Origin: Lagierella sp.
GTDB taxonomy: Bacteria; Bacillota; Clostridia; Tissierellales; Peptoniphilaceae
NCBI RefSeq assembly: GCF_029983815.1
Contig: NZ_JASBYU010000026.1
Location: 1 to 15,496 of the forward strand
Direction: 5' to 3'
Length of the DNA stretch: 15,496 nt
How positions within the stretch are numbered: position 1 is the first letter of the stretch; each line of letters opens with the position of its first letter. Shown here piece after piece: positions 12,702 through 15,496 of this stretch. A program made the position numbers and the translations under genes. The notes under the pieces were generated by a model, which saw only the letters and a list, made by a program, of their open reading frames with translations, did not search any database and was not told where the DNA came from.

Positions 12702-13694
12702 ATGAAGAGAAAAATATTTGTACTTTTGATTATCATGTCTTTGCTAACTGCTTGTAATGGTGGAGCTTTAGCAGAAGATAAAAAGGGAGTAAAAAACTAC
12801 TCCATTAGTATAAGCCAATTTGCACAACATGAGTCCTTGAATAATTGTAGAAATGGACTTATAGAAGGTTTAAAAGAAGAAGGACTTATAGAAGGTGAAA
12901 ACCTAAAGGTAGACTATAAGAATTCCGACGGGGATTTAGCAATTGCAAACCAAATAGCCCAACAGATGGCAAGTAGCAATACGGATTTAGTAGTTGCAAT
13001 TTCTACACCCTCTGCAATGGCTAGTTTTAACGCATTACTAAACACACAAATACCTATGGTATATACTGCTATTACTGACCCAGTGGAAGCTCAATTGGCA
13101 AAGGAAGACAGAAGTCCCATGGGAAATGTTACAGGGACAAGTGATGTTTTGCCAGTAGAGGCACAATTAAAGACCATAAGGGAGATTATGCCAAGGGCAA
13201 AGAACCTGGGAATACTATATACCAGTTCAGAGTCGAGTTCTGTATCAACCATAAGGATATATGAAGAACTAGCTTCAAAACACGGTTTTAACCTAATAAG
13301 TCAAGCTGTTACAGAATCTTCTGATATTCCACTGGCTACAGATAGCTTAATTGAAAAAGTTGATGTAATGACTAATATTCTAGACAACAATGTGGTTAAT
13401 TCATTGCCGCTAATTTTAGATAAAGCTGGAGAAAAAAATATTCCGGTATTTGGATCGGAAGTTGAACAGGTCAAGTTAGGATGCATTGCCGCAGAGGGAA
13501 TTGACTACGAAGACTTGGGCAGACAGACTGGGGTTTTAGCTGCCAAAGTTTTAAAGAAGGAGTTGGATCCCAAGGAGGCAAAATTTGAAACCTTTGAAAA
13601 TCCAAACCTATATATCAATAAAGCTTCCTTTGAAAAACTGGGAATAGATTTGACAAAAGAATTGGAACAAAGGGCTGTAGAAGTCTTTGAATAG
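12702..13694 (+). CDS. trpX: ABC importer substrate-binding lipoprotein (probable tryptophan, TrpX-type)
   Basis: 330 aa. Lipoprotein signal: MKRK, a hydrophobic core and lipobox LTAC with Cys18, so it is anchored outside the membrane. The mature part is a two-lobed periplasmic-binding fold of the ABC_sub_bind family: QFAQHESLNNCRNGLIEGLK, DLVVAISTPSAMA, PMVYTAITDPVEAQL, NVTGTSDVLPVEAQL and IPVFGSEVEQVKLGCIAAEG are in the usual order. Family members bind aromatic or other amino acids. Tryptophan is inferred from the UGG T-box immediately upstream, as in known trpXYZ operons; the protein sequence alone does not prove it. GGAGAGG precedes the ATG. The permease begins 9 bp after the stop. Confidence 0.85.
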   Translation: MKRKIFVLLIIMSLLTACNGGALAEDKKGVKNYSISISQFAQHESLNNCRNGLIEGLKEEGLIEGENLKVDYKNSDGDLAIANQIAQQMASSNTDLVVAISTPSAMASFNALLNTQIPMVYTAITDPVEAQLAKEDRSPMGNVTGTSDVLPVEAQLKTIREIMPRAKNLGILYTSSESSSVSTIRIYEELASKHGFNLISQAVTESSDIPLATDSLIEKVDVMTNILDNNVVNSLPLILDKAGEKNIPVFGSEVEQVKLGCIAAEGIDYEDLGRQTGVLAAKVLKKELDPKEAKFETFENPNLYINKASFEKLGIDLTKELEQRAVEVFE

Positions 13695-13703
13695 GAGAAA
13701 ATA

Positions 13704-14573
13704 ATGAATATATTATTTGGTTTATTAGAACAGGGACTAATCTTTGGAATATTGTCCTTAGGTCTTTATATAACTTATTCAATTTTAAATTTTCCCGACC
13801 TTTCAGTAGACGGAACCTTTCCCCTTGGAGGGGCCATTTCAACCTATTTTATTTTAAGGGGCTATGGTGGCGAAATAGCCTTACTAATGGCTATAATTGC
13901 AGGGGGAATTGCAGGACTTATAACTGGGTTAATCCATGTTAAGTTAAAGGTTAAGGATTTATTATCTGGAATCATAGTTATGACGGGGCTGTATACAATA
14001 AATCTATTTATAGCGGGCAAATCAAATGTTCCAGTATTCAATGAAAGGACAATTTTTAATGGAGAAGGACCTATGTCCCTTTCTTTTTTGGGAAGATATA
14101 AAATGCTTTTTGTAGTTTTAATATTGGCACTTATCTTTAAAATAGCACTTGATCTATATTTAAAGACTAAGTCCGGTTATTTACTTAAAGCAACAGGTAA
14201 CAATCCAATCTTAGTTAAATTACTGGGCAAAAACCCAGATAATACAAAAATTTTAGGCCTTGTTATGGCAAATGCTCTTGTATGTGCTGCAGGAGCGGTA
14301 ATGATGCAGCACCAAAGATTTTTTGAAATCTCAATGGGAACAGGGTCCATGATTATTGGGCTTGCTTCTGTAATAATTGGGGTAAAAGTCTTTAAGAATC
14401 TGCCTTTAAAGGATACGACAAAGGTAATACTTGGCTCTATCATATATAGGGGTATAATTGCCCTTGCAATCATGATAGGACTTTCGCCAAATAGTATGAA
14501 GTTAATAACTGCGATTATATTTTTGGTGATACTTGTAATAAGTAGGAAGGGTGAAGAGGATGTTAGAACTTAA
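13704..14573 (+). CDS. trpY: ABC importer permease (probable tryptophan, TrpY-type)
   Basis: 289 aa, an integral membrane subunit related to branched-chain amino-acid permeases. About eight hydrophobic segments can be seen, starting at residues 3-30 (LLEQGLIFGILSLGLYITYS) and including ALLMAIIAGGIAGLITGLIH, MLFVVLILALIFKIALDLYL, MIIGLASVIIGVKVF and MKLITAIIFLVILVI. The TKSGYLLKATGNNPILVKLL stretch probably forms the cytoplasmic coupling loop that contacts the ATPase. NFPDLSVDGTFPLGGA near the N terminus is typical of this permease group. TAGGAGA precedes the ATG. Its last 14 bp overlap the ATPase gene, indicating translational coupling. Confidence 0.87.
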   Translation: MNILFGLLEQGLIFGILSLGLYITYSILNFPDLSVDGTFPLGGAISTYFILRGYGGEIALLMAIIAGGIAGLITGLIHVKLKVKDLLSGIIVMTGLYTINLFIAGKSNVPVFNERTIFNGEGPMSLSFLGRYKMLFVVLILALIFKIALDLYLKTKSGYLLKATGNNPILVKLLGKNPDNTKILGLVMANALVCAAGAVMMQHQRFFEISMGTGSMIIGLASVIIGVKVFKNLPLKDTTKVILGSIIYRGIIALAIMIGLSPNSMKLITAIIFLVILVISRKGEEDVRT

Positions 14574-15339
14574 AAATATTAAAAAGACCTTCAATAAAAC
14601 TAGTCCAAATCCTACAATTTTATTTAAAGATTTGAATTTAGATTTTAAAAGCGGAGAATTTGTTACAATAATTGGAAGCAATGGCTCTGGTAAAAGCACC
14701 CTTTTGAATATAATTAGTGGAGGAGTGGGAGTTGACTCTGGTGAAGTTTTCCTAAAGGGTAAGGAAATAACCAATACAAAAGATTTTCAGAGGTATAGAT
14801 ATATTGGAAGAGTATTTCAAAATCCCGCTTTGGGAAATTGTTCGACGATGACTGTCTTTGAAAATCTATTGTTGGCTGAAAATAAAAATAAAAAGTGGAA
14901 TCTTACTAAAGTTTTAGATGAAAATAAAAGAAAGTTCTATCAAGAAAAACTTCAAGAAATTGGCCTTGGTCTAGAAAATAAACTGGATATACCAATGGAG
15001 AAGTTGTCAGGAGGTCAACGACAAGTCATTTCTTTATTGATGGCAACTCTATCGGATATAGAACTTTTGATATTGGACGAGCACACTGCGGCCCTAGATC
15101 CTAAGACTGCTGAAAAGGTGATGGAGATAACAAGAAAACTCGTAGAAGATAGAAAACTTACTACACTTATGGTGACTCATAACTTGGGCCATGCAATTGA
15201 ATATGGAGATAGGTTGATTATGCTTCATGAAGGGGAAGTTATCTTGGATTTAAATGAAAAAGAAAAGGAAAATGCAAAAATGGATGATTTATTAAATATC
15301 TTTAATAAAATCTCCATAAGACGTGGAAATTCAATATAA
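14560..15339 (+). CDS. trpZ: ABC importer ATP-binding subunit (probable tryptophan, TrpZ-type)
   Basis: 259 aa. It powers the importer from the cytoplasmic side. Walker A GSNGSGKS (39-46), Q-loop RVFQNPALG, signature LSGGQ (149-153), Walker B LLILDEH (Asp173, catalytic Glu174) with HTAALDPKTA after it, and the H-loop in VTHNLGHAIEYGD. ATG 14560 is preferred over GTG 14551: AGGAAGG (14544-14550) is 9 bp before the ATG but abuts the GTG, and MLELKNIKKTF is the usual start. The gene overlaps the permease by 14 bp. It is the last gene of the operon. The substrate is inferred from the T-box. Confidence 0.92.
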   Translation: MLELKNIKKTFNKTSPNPTILFKDLNLDFKSGEFVTIIGSNGSGKSTLLNIISGGVGVDSGEVFLKGKEITNTKDFQRYRYIGRVFQNPALGNCSTMTVFENLLLAENKNKKWNLTKVLDENKRKFYQEKLQEIGLGLENKLDIPMEKLSGGQRQVISLLMATLSDIELLILDEHTAALDPKTAEKVMEITRKLVEDRKLTTLMVTHNLGHAIEYGDRLIMLHEGEVILDLNEKEKENAKMDDLLNIFNKISIRRGNSI

Positions 15340-15341
15340 GA

Positions 15342-15383
15342 CCGGAATTATTAAGAAAATATAAAATTTCTTTGATAATTAGG
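15342..15383 (+). terminator. Weak AT-rich hairpin after the importer operon
   Basis: CCGGAATTAT...AGAAA can pair imperfectly with TTTCT...ATAATTAGG. There is no T-run, so terminator function is doubtful. Confidence 0.25.
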
Positions 15384-15392
15384 CCCTTACAG

Positions 15393-15421
15393 TTGATTAA
15401 TTCCCATGTCTATATTAGAAT
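15393..15421 (+). promoter_or_regulatory. tuf promoter
   Basis: TTGATT (15393-15398), a 17-bp spacer and TAGAAT (15416-15421), 33 bp before the tuf start. EF-Tu thus has its own promoter here instead of only being read from an upstream fusA. Confidence 0.65.
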
Positions 15422-15454
15422 AGAATAAAAGTATACGTTATCAAGGGGGATATA

Positions 15455-15496
15455 ATGGGAAAATCAAAATTTGAAAGAACAAAACCACATGTTAAT
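15455..15496 (+). CDS. tuf: Elongation factor Tu, first 14 codons (cut by window end)
   Basis: The frame reads [14 protein letters not shown], matching the highly conserved bacterial EF-Tu start (M.[24 protein letters not shown]). AAGGGGGA lies just before the ATG. EF-Tu carries aminoacyl-tRNA to the ribosome. The gene directly upstream is the importer ATPase, not fusA, so the usual str-operon order is not seen on this side. Only the N terminus is visible. Confidence 0.92.
   Translation, partial: [14 protein letters not shown]

Noticed and set aside
12461..12757. 98-aa open frame on the + strand
   Set aside because: It covers the T-box specifier, T-box and terminator and runs into trpX out of frame; RNA structure explains the region.
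14551..14559. GTG start for the importer ATPase
   Set aside because: The ribosome site AGGAAGG directly abuts the GTG; ATG 14560 has proper spacing and the usual family start.
12702..15339. Branched-chain amino-acid importer
   Set aside because: The permease resembles that family, but one permease, an ABC_sub_bind-type lipoprotein and a UGG T-box fit a tryptophan importer better.

Overview
The window is AT-rich and reads as a Gram-positive Bacillota chromosome, probably an anaerobe of the Clostridia/Tissierellia type. The reasons are strong GGAGG ribosome sites, two lipoproteins with Gram-positive-style signals, a CtsR-controlled clpC operon, a tryptophan T-box leader, a short-form malic enzyme and an EF-Tu start reading [14 protein letters not shown]. 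The genus is inference. All protein genes but one (1527-2192) are on the + strand.

1-1516 is a tRNA region: the 3' part of tRNA-Ser(UGA), then tRNA-Ser(GCU), a CAU tRNA, tRNA-Phe(GAA) and tRNA-Lys(CUU). Its striking feature is a repeat unit in front of both tRNA-Phe and tRNA-Lys. Each unit is exactly 166 bp: 21 bp identical to the 5' part of the tRNA gene that follows (acceptor strand to D-loop GGTA), an 86-bp conserved body that folds well, and a 59-bp AT-rich tail. tRNA-Phe has two units in tandem; the upstream one is interrupted by two related copies of a ~185-bp GA-rich element with inverted ends. The two Phe bodies differ at only four bases, and these form two compensatory base-pair exchanges in one hairpin. 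This is the most novel-looking item in the window.

1527-4763: a His-rich lipoprotein (probably metal-binding) on the minus strand, divergent from a malic enzyme and an AI-2E/PerM-family membrane protein that appear co-transcribed. 4947-7007: an EF-G-like factor with altered GTPase motifs, flanked by its own extended -10 promoter and a strong terminator.

7169-10908: the heat-shock/protein-quality operon ctsR-mcsA-clpC, with a perfect CtsR heptad repeat just before ctsR. mcsB, the arginine kinase gene usually between mcsA and clpC, is absent here. 10937-12346: radA with its own promoter.

12350-15339: a promoter, a T-box leader with specifier TGG (Trp) and intrinsic terminator, then a three-gene ABC importer (lipoprotein, permease, ATPase) of the trpXYZ type, so uptake should respond to uncharged tRNA-Trp. 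The window ends with a promoter and the first 14 codons of tuf (EF-Tu).
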